Shown here piece after piece: positions 8,733-16,736 of a stretch of 52,564 nucleotides of DNA. The notes under the pieces were generated by a model that was not told where the DNA came from, did no database searches, and worked only from the letters and a program-made list of their open reading frames with translations. The stretch spans positions 1 to 52,564 of the forward strand of contig JADFHN010000022.1 of the NCBI GenBank assembly GCA_022567155.1. Reading direction: 5' to 3'. Numbering within the stretch: position 1 is the stretch's first letter; each line of letters begins with the position of its first letter. The stretch comes from Bacteroidota bacterium (GTDB lineage Bacteria; Bacteroidota; Bacteroidia; Cytophagales; Cyclobacteriaceae). The translations under genes and the position numbers were made by a program.

Positions 8733-9515
8733 TCAACTACCCTTAAACTCCGGCTTCTTTTTCTCAATAAATGCGGTGGTGCCTTCTTTAAAATCATCGG
8801 TCCTGCAGCAATTTGAGAAGCTGTTAGCTTCGGTCTGATAGCCGTTTTCTTCATTTCTGAATGCAGCATTTACACAACCAATAACATTGGCAACGGCCAT
8901 AGGAGCCTGTTCCATTATCTTTTTCATCAGGTTCCTGCTGAATTCAATGAGCGTTTCCTGCGAAACAACATGATTTACCAAACCCAGTTCGCAGGCATCC
9001 CCAGCGCTTATCATTTCGCCGGTCATCATCAGTTCCAGCGCTTTCCCTTTACCTGCCAGTTGTGTCAGCCGTTGCGTTCCTCCATAACCAGGTATGATTC
9101 CCAGCTTTACTTCGGGTTGTCCAAACTGGGCGTTCTCAGAGGCAATACGAATATGGCATGCCATGGCAAGTTCGCAGCCACCACCTAAAGCAAAACCGTT
9201 GACAGCGGCGATCACAGGTTTTTCACAGTTCTCAATGGTGTTGAAAACTTCCTGGCCGTTCTCAGAAAACTTCCTTCCGTTTAACTCATTGAGCTCGGCT
9301 ATTTCTTTTATATCTGCACCGGCTACAAAAGCCTTGTCGCCTGCACCTGTAACAATGATCCCTTTTACGGCTTCTTCATCGAGGGCTTCCTGAAAAGCCA
9401 GATGAATCTCATTGATTGTTTCACTATTTAGCGCATTAAGACTTTCAGGTCTGCTGATTGTGATTGTCAGAATACCCTCCTCTAAGGACAGTATCAGGTT
9501 TTTGAAATCAGACAT
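8733..9515 (-). CDS. Enoyl-CoA hydratase/isomerase (crotonase family)
   Basis: 260 residues, standard crotonase length. The oxyanion-hole region FVAGADIKEI, the catalytic glutamate blocks GFALGGGCELAMAC and FGQPEVKLGIIPGYGGTQRL are intact; the two Glu positions (in CEL and QPEV) correspond to the paired acids of true enoyl-CoA hydratases. It probably hydrates 2-enoyl-CoAs in fatty- or amino-acid breakdown in the cytoplasm. It is 21 bases upstream of the flippase on the same strand but is functionally unrelated. The exact acyl chain preference, including crotonyl-CoA versus methylglutaconyl-CoA, is not decidable. Confidence 0.9.
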   Translation of the reverse strand: MSDFKNLILSLEEGILTITISRPESLNALNSETINEIHLAFQEALDEEAVKGIIVTGAGDKAFVAGADIKEIAELNELNGRKFSENGQEVFNTIENCEKPVIAAVNGFALGGGCELAMACHIRIASENAQFGQPEVKLGIIPGYGGTQRLTQLAGKGKALELMMTGEMISAGDACELGLVNHVVSQETLIEFSRNLMKKIMEQAPMAVANVIGCVNAAFRNEENGYQTEANSFSNCCRTDDFKEGTTAFIEKKKPEFKGS

Positions 9516-9778
9516 AAGTTGGTAATGTTAGCGGTTCAAATATAGCAGGAAGAAGTTTTCAATGAAATATGTTTGGTAAATAACAATTTCTGCATATCAA
9601 AATTGCGTTTAATTCAGTTTAAATTCGGATTTTGGAGGAGAATTTGACGTATTTATTTTCCTTGAAGGTATTTTTCAGGCATTTTTTCTTATGAAAATAC
9701 GAGCACTATTATTTTAATTTTTTACGTTTTCTTACCAGATATCAGGTAATAAAAAATAAAATTATAAAAAGATAACAA

Positions 9779-10735
9779 TCAGAATACACGGTCGGACGTA
9801 TTCAGTTTGGCATGAAGCGCATCCAGCATCGCACCGGTCATTTTGTCGAGGTCAAATGCGTGTTTCCAGCCCCAGTCCTTTCTTGCCTGGCTGTCGTCAA
9901 TACTAACCGGCCATGAATTTGCAATTGCCTGCCTGAAATCAGGCTTGTAGGAAATTGAGAAATCAGGTACCTTTTTTTTAATCGAATTAAACATCGAATC
10001 CGGGGTTACACTAAATGCTGCAAGGTTATAACTTGATCGGATTTTTATTCGATCTGACGGCGCCTGCATTACATCAATGGTTGCTTTTACTGCGTCATCC
10101 ATGCACATCATGGGCAGCTTCGTTTCGGGAGATAAGAAACACTCAAACGGTTTATTTTTAACAGCATGAAAATAAATATCCACCGCATAATCAGTAGTAC
10201 CGCCTCCAGGTGCATGTTTATACCCGATTAATCCTGGGTATCGAAGACTACGCACATCAACACCATGTTTTTCATTATAATATTCGCACCAACGTTCTCC
10301 TGCCAGTTTGCTTATGCCATAAACTGTGTTGGGATCCATCACGGTAGATTGAGGCGTGCTGATTCGGGGAGTGGAAGGACCAAAAACAGCTATGGAGCTG
10401 GGCCAGTATATTTTCTTGATAATTTTACGTCTCCCCAACTCTAACACGTTCAGCAGGCTGTCCATGTTAAGGTACCATGAGGCTAAAGGATTGGATTCTG
10501 CTTTGGCAGAAAGAATGGCGGCGAGATGATACACTTCATCAATATCATGCTCCTGAATTACATTTTCAATCCTTACGGGATCTAACGCATTCACAAGTTC
10601 GTATGCACATTCAAAGTCACCTTTTTCATGGATATCAGATGCAATCACATTTTCCTTTCCGTAGGTATTGCAAAGTCCGGTTACCAGTTCCGATCCCAAT
10701 TGCCCGGCAGCTCCAATCACCAGGATTTTATTCAT
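9779..10735 (-). CDS. L-threonine 3-dehydrogenase, short-chain (epimerase-like) type
   Basis: 318 residues of the extended SDR/NAD-dependent epimerase fold. The NAD-binding motif GAAGQLGSEL is at 8-17; the catalytic set is Ser113/Ser114 with Tyr139 and Lys143 in YGISKLAGE. This subgroup, known from flavobacterial threonine dehydrogenases, oxidises L-threonine to 2-amino-3-oxobutyrate. The call rests strongly on context: it is divergent from kbl, whose product consumes that intermediate. A UDP-sugar epimerase is the alternative from sequence alone, but the PGLIGYKHAPGGGTTDYAV segment is typical of the threonine enzymes. Confidence 0.88.
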   Translation of the reverse strand: MNKILVIGAAGQLGSELVTGLCNTYGKENVIASDIHEKGDFECAYELVNALDPVRIENVIQEHDIDEVYHLAAILSAKAESNPLASWYLNMDSLLNVLELGRRKIIKKIYWPSSIAVFGPSTPRISTPQSTVMDPNTVYGISKLAGERWCEYYNEKHGVDVRSLRYPGLIGYKHAPGGGTTDYAVDIYFHAVKNKPFECFLSPETKLPMMCMDDAVKATIDVMQAPSDRIKIRSSYNLAAFSVTPDSMFNSIKKKVPDFSISYKPDFRQAIANSWPVSIDDSQARKDWGWKHAFDLDKMTGAMLDALHAKLNTSDRVF

Positions 10736-10820
10736 AATATTTCATTAATTTGTTAATGCGAAATTAAAAATTTATGTACAGAATACCTTGATTTTTAACT
10801 ATTCGCCAACGACCGTTTTA

Positions 10821-10828
10821 TATATTTG
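10821..10828 (+). promoter_or_regulatory. Putative -7 promoter element upstream of kbl
   Basis: TATATTTG matches the Bacteroidota -7 consensus TAnnTTTG exactly and lies 41 bases before the kbl ATG. No TTTG is found at the expected -33 distance, so the call is tentative. The same region must also hold the promoter of the divergent threonine dehydrogenase gene. Confidence 0.35.
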
Positions 10829-10869
10829 TGTGAATATTTTTAGTAGAATAAATTTAAAGAAATACAGCG

Positions 10870-12066
10870 ATGTACAGCACCCTCAAGCCCAAATTAGAAA
10901 ACGAACTAAAATCTATTGAAGAAGCCGGATTATTTAAAAAAGAACGGGTGATCACCACCCCTCAAGGTGCAGTGATCAAAACCGACGACGGAAAAGAAGT
11001 GATCAATTTTTGTGCAAATAATTATCTGGGGCTTTCGTCGCATCCCCGTGTGATTGAGGCAGCTAAACAGGGGATCGATGAGTATGGCTACGGAATGTCC
11101 TCGGTCCGGTTTATATGTGGGACCCAAACGATACATAAAACGCTGGAAGAAAGGATATCGCGGTTTCTTGGAATGGAAGATACCATTTTGTATGCTGCGG
11201 CATATGATGCCAATGGGGGTGTTTTTGAGCCCCTTTTTGGCCCGGAAGATGCCATTATTTCCGATGCGCTCAATCATGCATCAATTATTGATGGAGTTCG
11301 GTTGTGCAAAGCAATGCGTTACCGGTATGCCCATGACGATATGGACGATCTGGAAGCAAAACTTATGGAGGCGGCCAAAGCCGGTGCTGAGCAAAAAATT
11401 ATCGTTACGGACGGGGTATTTTCAATGGATGGCACCATTGCCCAACTGGATAAAATTTGCGACCTGGCAGACAAATACGAAGCGGTTGTAATGTCAGATG
11501 AGTGTCATTCGACCGGATTTATGGGAAAAGAAGGCCGCGGCGTACATGAATACAGGAATGTAATGGGCCGGGTTGATATCATTACAGGAACCCTGGGCAA
11601 AGCGCTGGGAGGTGCCTCCGGTGGATTTACAAGCGGAAGAAAAGAAATTATCGACTTGTTACGTCAAAGATCGAGGCCTTACTTGTTCTCCAACACGCTG
11701 GCGCCATCCATTACAGGGGCTTCCATCATGGTAATTGATCTGCTGGAGAAAACTACGGAGCTGAGAGATAAACTTATGGCCAACACCGCATATTTCAGAG
11801 AAAAGATGACCGATGTGGGATTTGATATCATTCCCGGATCGCACCCGATCACGCCTATCATGCTGTATGATGCGGTGCTCTCACAGCGGTTTGCCGAAAA
11901 ACTTCTACAGAAGGGAATTTATGTGATTGGTTTTTATTTTCCAGTAGTACCGAAAGGTCAGGCACGGATCAGGGTACAGATTTCGGCCGCACACGAACAA
12001 GAACACCTTGACAAGGCGATTCGTGCATTTACGGAGGTTGGCAGGGAACTGGAGGTATTGAATTAA
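10870..12066 (+). CDS. kbl: Glycine C-acetyltransferase (2-amino-3-ketobutyrate CoA ligase)
   Basis: 398 residues of the alpha-oxoamine synthase family. The PLP-binding lysine is K244 in [13 protein letters not shown], the same position as in the E. coli enzyme. D210 and H213 in SDECHSTGF are the other cofactor contacts, and the substrate loop [12 protein letters not shown] (48-59) is typical. It cleaves 2-amino-3-oxobutyrate with CoA to glycine and acetyl-CoA. With the divergent threonine dehydrogenase it completes the threonine-to-glycine route. 8-Amino-7-oxononanoate synthase (BioF) is a paralogue, but length, motif wording and context favour Kbl. Confidence 0.95.
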   Translation: MYSTLKPKLENELKSIEEAGLFKKERVITTPQGAVIKTDDGKEVINFCANNYLGLSSHPRVIEAAKQGIDEYGYGMSSVRFICGTQTIHKTLEERISRFLGMEDTILYAAAYDANGGVFEPLFGPEDAIISDALNHASIIDGVRLCKAMRYRYAHDDMDDLEAKLMEAAKAGAEQKIIVTDGVFSMDGTIAQLDKICDLADKYEAVVMSDECHSTGFMGKEGRGVHEYRNVMGRVDIITGTLGKALGGASGGFTSGRKEIIDLLRQRSRPYLFSNTLAPSITGASIMVIDLLEKTTELRDKLMANTAYFREKMTDVGFDIIPGSHPITPIMLYDAVLSQRFAEKLLQKGIYVIGFYFPVVPKGQARIRVQISAAHEQEHLDKAIRAFTEVGRELEVLN

Positions 12067-12384
12067 GTGTCCGTACACTTGTGACGTGTCAAGCATACCC
12101 GATAGCTATCGGGTTATCCGGCCCAAGCCTGGTTCCCCCAATCAAGTTGAGGGCATGCTTTTTGCCCCTGACTGTGTTTCCCAGAGGGATGCCGATGGCA
12201 AAAAAATTATTGCGTAACTATCCCGATAGCTATCGGGATGCACATTTTTTTTGTCTTGTCAGGGGCAAAAATAAAGGTGGCTTAACTGAAACATGACACA
12301 TGACCCGTCACCAGGTGTTCCTGAATTCAGATAAAACGGCATATGGGTCATTTGTGAATGATGATATAAAACCAGTTGGGAAAA
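12067..12384 (+). repeat. Intergenic repeat cluster with two CCCGATAGCTATCGGG palindromes
   Basis: No gene is seen between the convergent kbl and cdaA. The perfect palindrome CCCGATAGCTATCGGG occurs at 12098-12113 and 12222-12237; the second copy extends to a 20-bp palindrome at 12220-12239. The second copy lies inside a larger inverted repeat with 13-bp perfect arms TTTTGCCCCTGAC at 12160-12172 and its complement at 12258-12270. A related CCCAGAGGGATGCC block also recurs near 48.0 kb. This is compatible with a folding RNA terminator or a non-coding mobile repeat. Confidence 0.7.
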
Positions 12385-13275
12385 TTAACTGGCGGTTTCT
12401 TTAAGCAAGGGATCTTGCGCCTCAATATTCTTCTGACTTTTTGCAAGTTGCTCAATTCGTGATTCTTCCGTTGTGCCGCCATCCTCAAAAAGATAGTGGT
12501 TTATGGTGGAACGCAGTTCTTTTACAGATAAGTTATGAACCAAAATACCATTTTTTGCCGTTGATATCTGACCCGTTTCTTCGGAAACAACTACCACCAG
12601 GGTGTCTGTGATTTCGGCCATGCCTACTGCAGCGCGGTGCCTCAATCCAAGATTAGGAGGTAGCGTATCGCTTTCGGATACAGGCAACACGCATCTGGCG
12701 GCTTTGATCCTGCCCTTGTAAATAATCACTGCGCCGTCGTGCAGCGGGCTGTATTTATTAAATAATGAAATCAAAAGCCTTTTAGATAAATCAGCGTCAA
12801 TGTTATCACCTGATTCTGCATAAAAACGCAATTCAGACGATTTAGAAATCACCAGTAAGGCACCGGTATTAGTACCTCCAAGGGTTTTACATGCTTCGAT
12901 AATGGAAGAGACATTATAAATCGAATCACGGTCGGATTTTCTGTAAAAGATGCTTTTAAACAGATTGTCAATGCTTGTAGGAGCGGTTTTCCCAATCATC
13001 AATAAAAATCTCCGAAGCTCCGGTGTAAACAATATAATCATTGCGAGCACACCTACTCCCATAAACTGGCCAAGGATAGAGCTTAACAGTTCCATCTGTG
13101 CAGCTCGCACCACCAGGTAGATCAGGTAAAGTGATAGAAATCCAAGAAAGATCTTGATTGCCACACTGCCCCGCATCAGTTTATAGACGTTGTAAAGCAA
13201 ACCGGCCACCAGTAGGATATCGAGAATATCAATCCAGCTTACATCAAGAAACCCTATTTTAAATAAAAAGATCAA
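12385..13275 (-). CDS. cdaA: Diadenylate cyclase (c-di-AMP synthase), membrane type
   Basis: 296 residues. Three N-terminal transmembrane helices (about 17-33, 38-58, 68-86) precede a DisA_N-type cyclase domain. The catalytic motifs DGA (180-182, in LHDGAVIIY) and RHR (212-214, in GLRHRAAVG) are intact, so it should condense two ATP to c-di-AMP, a messenger for osmotic and wall homeostasis. The start is a TTG at 13275, which places the first hydrophobic helix at a normal distance. It follows folP by 12 bases on the same strand, a frequent arrangement in this phylum. No c-di-AMP phosphodiesterase is in the window. Confidence 0.93.
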   Translation of the reverse strand: MIFLFKIGFLDVSWIDILDILLVAGLLYNVYKLMRGSVAIKIFLGFLSLYLIYLVVRAAQMELLSSILGQFMGVGVLAMIILFTPELRRFLLMIGKTAPTSIDNLFKSIFYRKSDRDSIYNVSSIIEACKTLGGTNTGALLVISKSSELRFYAESGDNIDADLSKRLLISLFNKYSPLHDGAVIIYKGRIKAARCVLPVSESDTLPPNLGLRHRAAVGMAEITDTLVVVVSEETGQISTAKNGILVHNLSVKELRSTINHYLFEDGGTTEESRIEQLAKSQKNIEAQDPLLKETAS

Positions 13276-13287
13276 CTGAAAATAACT

Positions 13288-14139
13288 TTACAAATTAAAA
13301 GCCTCAAACAATGTAACGGCTTCCACCGCTTCCTTCACATCATGCACTCTCAGAATTTTCACCCCTTGCATTAATGCAATAGTATTTAACACCGTGGTGC
13401 CATTCAACGTATCCTCCTGCCGGCCTTCCAGCGTTTTAAAAATCATCGATTTTCGTGAAAGCCCTGCAAGTAGAGGTAATTCAAGTGCATTAAAATAACC
13501 CAAATTTTTGAGTAAAACATAATTTTGATCCACTGTTTTTGAGAATCCAAATCCGGGATCTATAATTATATCCAATACGCCAAATTTTTGCAACTCAACA
13601 ACGCGTTTTTGAAAGTAATCCATGACCTCAAGCACCACGTCTTCATAATCCGCAAGAAGATGCATCGTCTGTGGGGTACCTTTCATATGCATTAAAATAT
13701 ATGGAGCACGCAAAGCAGCAGCAGTCTGAAACATTTCGGCGTCAAGCGCACCACCTGAAATATCGTTGATCATCACAGCACCTTCATCAAATGCGCTTTT
13801 AACCACTGATGTACGAAAACTATCAATAGAAATGATGGCATCAGGAAAATGTTGCATGATTGTCCTGATAGCACGGGTTATCCTCCGGATTTCTTCCTCC
13901 GCTGAAATGTCTTCCGATCCCGGTCGTGATGAATATCCGCCAATATCCAGAAATGTGGCTTCAGCTTCAAGCATTTTTTCTGCTTTTTCCAAAACGGCCT
14001 TTTCGTCCATTGTCCGGCTGCCCGGATAGAACGAGTCAGGCGTAACATTGATGATACCCATTACTTTTGGGGTGGAAAGATCAACGATTTTTCCTTTTAT
14101 GTTAAGTGTGTTTTTAGTTGAAAATACTATATCTTTCAC
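13288..14139 (-). CDS. folP: Dihydropteroate synthase
   Basis: 283 residues with the complete TIM-barrel signatures of DHPS: GIINVTPDSFYPG, GGYSSRPGSE, ISIDSFRT, NDISGG, HMKGTPQTM, IIDPGFGFSKT and GLSRKSMI. It joins p-aminobenzoate to the pterin pyrophosphate in folate synthesis in the cytoplasm and is the sulfonamide target. The start is GTG at 14139. It is the first gene of a two-gene minus-strand unit with cdaA, divergent from the DUF1599 gene 51 bases away, so both promoters must be packed in that short gap. Confidence 0.96.
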   Translation of the reverse strand: MKDIVFSTKNTLNIKGKIVDLSTPKVMGIINVTPDSFYPGSRTMDEKAVLEKAEKMLEAEATFLDIGGYSSRPGSEDISAEEEIRRITRAIRTIMQHFPDAIISIDSFRTSVVKSAFDEGAVMINDISGGALDAEMFQTAAALRAPYILMHMKGTPQTMHLLADYEDVVLEVMDYFQKRVVELQKFGVLDIIIDPGFGFSKTVDQNYVLLKNLGYFNALELPLLAGLSRKSMIFKTLEGRQEDTLNGTTVLNTIALMQGVKILRVHDVKEAVEAVTLFEAFNL

Positions 14140-14180
14140 CGATTGAAATTAAAGCAAAAAACAATCCAAATTTAAAAAAT

Positions 14181-14188
14181 AAGGAAGG
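14181..14188 (+). promoter_or_regulatory. Shine-Dalgarno-like AAGGAAGG deciding a TTG start
   Basis: AAGGAAGG sits just before the TTG at 14191. Bacteroidota usually lack functional Shine-Dalgarno sites, so the match may be fortuitous, but it agrees with the only start that is not cut off by the upstream in-frame stop. Confidence 0.35.
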
Positions 14189-14190
14189 AA

Positions 14191-14736
14191 TTGGACGGTA
14201 AAACCGTAAAAGAATACAGAATAATTATTCAGGAGTGTAAAGAACTCTTTGAAAAGAAGACGCGAGACTATGGCACTGCCTGGAGAATTTTGCGGCTTTC
14301 TTCTATTACGGATCAGATATTCATAAAGGCGCAACGAATCAGAAGTATAGAAGAAAAAGGGATTCAAAAAGTGGATGACGACATCAGAGGGGAATTTCAG
14401 GGAATTATCAATTACTGTATTATTGCCATAATACAGATCGAATTGGCCGGCGATAAGCGTACGGAGCTTACATTCGACGAACTTGAACCTATGTATGATA
14501 AATGCGTTGAAGATACCTTGGAGTTGCTCAATGCCAAAAACCATGATTATGGGGAGGCATGGAGGGAAATGAGGTTATCTTCGATCACCGATATCATTTT
14601 AATGAAACTACTGCGGGTAAAGCAAATTGAAGATAATGCCGGCAAAACACTTGTTTCGGAAGGCGTTAAAGCCAACTACCAGGATATGATTAATTATGCA
14701 GTTTTTTCACTTATAAAATTGAACGATGAATATTAA
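14191..14736 (+). CDS. DUF1599-family protein with two repeated domains
   Basis: 181 residues made of two similar halves: CKELFEKKTRDYGTAWRILR near residue 15 and CVEDTLELLNAKNHDYGEAW near 108, each followed by RLSSITD and an IE-containing helix. This internal duplication is the hallmark of DUF1599, a family I recall as associated with nucleotide modification in comparative genomics; no biochemical role is established here. The start is TTG at 14191: the frame is closed by TAA upstream at 14173, and an AAGGAAGG stretch at 14181-14188 provides an unusually good ribosome-binding site. The 3' end overlaps the DoxX gene by 11 bases. Confidence 0.8.
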   Translation: MDGKTVKEYRIIIQECKELFEKKTRDYGTAWRILRLSSITDQIFIKAQRIRSIEEKGIQKVDDDIRGEFQGIINYCIIAIIQIELAGDKRTELTFDELEPMYDKCVEDTLELLNAKNHDYGEAWREMRLSSITDIILMKLLRVKQIEDNAGKTLVSEGVKANYQDMINYAVFSLIKLNDEY

Positions 14737-15841
14737 GAATTTACTGAATATTGTTATTCGTTTTTTGATTGGCGGGCTGTTTATTTTTTCGGGGTTGATC
14801 AAACTCAACGACCCCGTCGGAACAGAAATTAAAATGGAGGAATATTTCGAGGTTTTTGCCAATGATTTTGCCGGCTTTTTTCATTATTTGATTCCTTATG
14901 CGCTTGAAATCGGCTTGTTCCTGGTAATTCTTGAAGTGGTTCTGGGAGTTGCAGTGCTGATAAACTACCGTATGGAACTCACCTCTAAAATTTTATTCAT
15001 ACTGATCATTTTCTTTACTTTTCTCACCTTTTATTCAGCGTATTTCAACAAGGTTACGGATTGCGGTTGTTTTGGTGATGCCATACCGCTTACTCCCTGG
15101 CAGTCGTTTTCAAAAGATGTAGTACTCACAATTTTAATACTACACCTGTTCTGGTACCGTAAAAGATATTCACCACTTACAAATGTCAGGACAGGAAATA
15201 TTATTACTGGATCCGTGACGGTCGTTTGCCTTGTGTTGGGAATTTATGCGGTGGAGCATTTGCCATATATCGATTTCAGGCCGTACAAAGTAGGCGACAG
15301 CATCCCTGCCAATATGCTTCCCAAGGAGCTGCCGGTGGGAGAATATACATTTATCAAAGACGGGAAGAAAATAAAAAGCGAGCAGTACCTTCCGGAAAGC
15401 TTTGGATATATATACGTCAGTTATGAGATCATCAATCCCAAGGAATCTATACCTAAAATCACAGATTACAATTTGTGGAATCCGGACGTAGGTGATTATA
15501 CGGCTGAGTCTTTCAAGGGCAGGAAGCTATTTTTCATAACCGTAGATGCTGCTGTAGCCAATACAAAATCGATGGACAAAATAAGCTCGCTGATAAAAGA
15601 ACTGGAAGGGGAAGGGATTGTAAGCCCGATGGTGATTACTTCTTCTAATCCATCGGTGATTGAAGTTTTCAGGCATGAATACCAGCTTGCAATTCCTTAC
15701 TTCTTTTCGGATGCCACTGTTATCAAAGCCATGATCCGGTCTAACCCGGGGGTTATGGTACTCGAAGATGGCGTAGTGAAAGGGAAATGGCATTATAACG
15801 ATATTCCTGCTCCGGAAGAGGTACAACAACTTTTTGATTAA
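14726..15841 (+). CDS. DoxX/MauE-like membrane protein of the BT_3928 type
   Basis: 371 residues. The first half has four or five transmembrane helices with the family motifs FIFSGLIKLNDPVGT and TDCGCFGDAIPL, the latter a Cys-x-Cys-Phe-Gly motif shared by MauE/DoxX proteins. Another helix near 160-180 (GSVTVVCLVLGIYAV) leads to a soluble C-terminal half of about 190 residues, exposed outside the membrane or in the periplasm. Related proteins act in redox or disulfide-linked processes, but the role here is unknown. The start ATG lies inside the DUF1599 gene and the end adjoins aroK, so the three genes are coupled. Confidence 0.82.
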   Translation: MNIKNLLNIVIRFLIGGLFIFSGLIKLNDPVGTEIKMEEYFEVFANDFAGFFHYLIPYALEIGLFLVILEVVLGVAVLINYRMELTSKILFILIIFFTFLTFYSAYFNKVTDCGCFGDAIPLTPWQSFSKDVVLTILILHLFWYRKRYSPLTNVRTGNIITGSVTVVCLVLGIYAVEHLPYIDFRPYKVGDSIPANMLPKELPVGEYTFIKDGKKIKSEQYLPESFGYIYVSYEIINPKESIPKITDYNLWNPDVGDYTAESFKGRKLFFITVDAAVANTKSMDKISSLIKELEGEGIVSPMVITSSNPSVIEVFRHEYQLAIPYFFSDATVIKAMIRSNPGVMVLEDGVVKGKWHYNDIPAPEEVQQLFD

Positions 15842-15845
15842 GAAA

Positions 15846-16340
15846 ATGAAAATTTTTCTTATCGGCATGCCCGGCAGTGGCAAAACAAGCCTTGGGAAAA
15901 AGCTAGCAGATAATCTGAAGCTTTCTTTTATTGACCTGGATGAAGTTATTGAAAAAAAAGAACAGTTGACTATCCCTGGGATTTTCGAACAACATGGTGA
16001 GGATTATTTCAGGAATGCCGAGTCGAAGGTTTTGAAGAAAACCGGTTTGGCTGAAGATGATTTTGTGATGGCAACAGGAGGAGGTACACCTTGTTTTTTT
16101 GATAACATGGATTTTATGAATGAAGCGGGAATGACCATATACCTTAAAATCAGTAAAAAGGAGCTCACAATAAGGCTCGGTAAGAATGCTTCAATCAGGC
16201 CCATGTTGCAGGAAGAGGGTGTGCTTCATGATAAAGTCAGCGAATTGCTTCAGACAAGATGCAGGTATTATGAGAAGGCCGATGTAACCTGTGAATCAGA
16301 CAGGCTTACAACAAAAGATCTGAAAACGGCGCTCAGGTAA
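15846..16340 (+). CDS. aroK: Shikimate kinase
   Basis: 164 residues from the ATG at 15846; a TTG at 15834 would add four residues. P-loop GMPGSGKTS at 7-15, the shikimate-binding acid in FIDLDEVI, FRNAESKVL for the substrate Arg, and the ATGGGTPCF Gly-rich loop are all present. It phosphorylates shikimate at the 3-hydroxyl in chorismate synthesis, cytoplasmic. It starts four bases after the DoxX stop. Chorismate also feeds the p-aminobenzoate used by the nearby FolP, though the two genes are not in one operon. Confidence 0.94.
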   Translation: MKIFLIGMPGSGKTSLGKKLADNLKLSFIDLDEVIEKKEQLTIPGIFEQHGEDYFRNAESKVLKKTGLAEDDFVMATGGGTPCFFDNMDFMNEAGMTIYLKISKKELTIRLGKNASIRPMLQEEGVLHDKVSELLQTRCRYYEKADVTCESDRLTTKDLKTALR

Positions 16341-16736
16341 AACTATGGGATGTATTATTTGATAAGCGTCAGCTACATTATCTTCATGCCTGATCCCCAT
16401 ATCCAATCTTTAGTCATGCCATGACTGTATAGCCGATTTTCTGAAAAATCCACAAAAATTTGTTTGATGCAACTGTTAGATGGCGAAATTTTTTAGACAA
16501 GCCCGCCCGACTATGCCATTCGGACGGGCAAAAGAAAATGAAGTCAAGACTAAAAACCTTAAAAATTGACAAATCGGATTCATCTTGAGTCTCAACCCAA
16601 CTCAAAATATCTTTATAAATTGCTTTTATGACCTAAAATGAGCGTTTTTTTGTTGATTTCAATTATCAAGGACGCCCTGATGAAGTTTTTTTATGCATGG
16701 AGAGGTAAGTCGAAAAATTGAAAGAATAAGAGCGGA
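16341..16736 (+). repeat. Intergenic gap with a palindromic GCCCG(C/T)CCGA repeat
   Basis: The 396-base gap between the convergent aroK and the porin gene has no convincing gene. At 16501-16529 an inverted repeat pairs GCCCGCCCGA with TCGGACGGGC (one G-T wobble) around a 9-base loop, followed by AAAAGAAAATGAA. The same GGGCAnnAAAAGAAAATGAA context recurs at about 48.09 kb, so it belongs to an interspersed family. It may serve as a bidirectional terminator. Confidence 0.55.

Noticed and set aside
16414-16605. 63-codon minus-strand ORF in the aroK-porin gap
   Set aside because: It spans the palindromic repeat and shows no family features.
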